DNA from: Bacteroidia bacterium
GTDB taxonomy: Bacteria; Bacteroidota; Bacteroidia; Bacteroidales; Dysgonomonadaceae
NCBI GenBank assembly: GCA_030539475.1
Contig: JAUNRY010000158.1
Span: 1-5,538, forward strand
Reading direction: 5' to 3'
DNA length: 5,538 nt
Part shown: one piece after another, positions 5,280 to 5,538 of the stretch
Layout: each line of letters begins with the position of its first letter
Numbering within the stretch: the first letter of the stretch is position 1
Position numbers and translations under genes: made by a program
Notes under the pieces: generated by a model
Database searches by the model: none
Told to the model about the DNA's origin: nothing
Seen by the model: only the letters and a program-made list of their open reading frames with translations

Positions 5280-5538
5280 ATGAACGCAGCCGGACAGACA
5301 AAAACGCCTTTTTTGTTTGGCCTTGACTTTGAGTTGAGCGAAGGTTTTTTTATCGAAAATCCTTTGCAACAATCCTCAGTTCTTTTCGATATAAATGGAG
5401 TGGGAAACAGTTCGGGAAAAGCCGACGAAAAGCATCTCCTTTTTTCTGCTTTCCCCGAAGGCTACAACCGGTATGCAGAGAGGTTTTTGCACGTAATGAA
5501 CGGCTTAAAATACGGAAATTCCTTTCTTGTAAACCTCA
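5280..5538 (+). CDS. pabB: Aminodeoxychorismate synthase component I, N-terminal fragment (cut by window edge)
   Basis: The first 86 codons are visible and open through the right edge. Recognisable are PFLFGLDFEL at about 10-19, FFIENPLQ at about 23-30, and GLKYGNSFLVNL at the end of the visible part, matching the PabB-type N-terminal region with its G-N-S-F-L-x-N-L motif. PabB aminates chorismate to 4-amino-4-deoxychorismate with ammonia supplied by PabA, on the way to p-aminobenzoate and folate. The chorismate-binding catalytic core lies outside the window. An alternative in-frame ATG at 5247 would add 11 residues (MFTPCSNIKLK); the promoter box at 5235-5242 makes that almost leaderless, so 5280 is preferred. 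Divergent from fmt, which uses a folate cofactor. Related chorismate enzymes such as anthranilate synthase TrpE are possible but the short N-terminus before PFLF fits PabB better. Confidence 0.82.
   Translation, partial: MNAAGQTKTPFLFGLDFELSEGFFIENPLQQSSVLFDINGVGNSSGKADEKHLLFSAFPEGYNRYAERFLHVMNGLKYGNSFLVNL

Noticed and set aside
5072..5372. Two 84-codon open frames on opposite strands in the fmt-pabB spacer
   Set aside because: They run through the heptamer arrays and overlap the start of pabB in other frames; no domain, and the repeated residues simply reflect the period-7 DNA.

Overview
The window looks like a chromosomal segment from a member of the Bacteroidota, probably order Bacteroidales. 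Three things point there: an outer-membrane protein with a DUF3078-type domain, a family I associate with this phylum; Bacteroidota-style promoter boxes (TAnnTTTG) at sensible distances from starts; and short A-rich leaders without clear Shine-Dalgarno sequences. The genus cannot be fixed from the sequence alone.

Layout. Positions 1-2332 (minus strand) hold part of a dTDP-L-rhamnose operon, transcribed right to left: rfbA (1454-2332), a 448-residue AlbA_2/Schlafen-like regulator with a RecG-C-terminal-type ATPase domain and a C-terminal winged helix (96-1442), and the first 19 codons of rfbC running off the left edge (1-57). Gaps of 11 and 38 bp suggest one transcript. The regulator is clearly more AT-rich than rfbA and interrupts the usual rfbA-rfbC pairing, so it looks like an acquired insert. 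This is the most interesting point in the window.

Positions 2333-2548 form a divergent intergenic region with a promoter box for each side and a degenerate heptamer tandem array. Positions 2549-4072 (plus; probable true start 2567) encode a secreted, probably outer-membrane beta-barrel protein of the DUF3078 family, function unknown. It converges on fmt (4124-5071, minus), methionyl-tRNA formyltransferase, across a 51-bp gap. Between fmt and the divergent 5' end of pabB (5280 to the right edge, plus; aminodeoxychorismate synthase component I) lies about 208 bp with two further heptamer tandem arrays and back-to-back promoter boxes.

Functional links: RfbA and RfbC act at steps 1 and 3 of dTDP-L-rhamnose synthesis for surface polysaccharide. 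PabB feeds folate synthesis and Fmt consumes 10-formyl-tetrahydrofolate, so that pair is metabolically related. No RNA gene, CRISPR array, transposase or integrase was seen.
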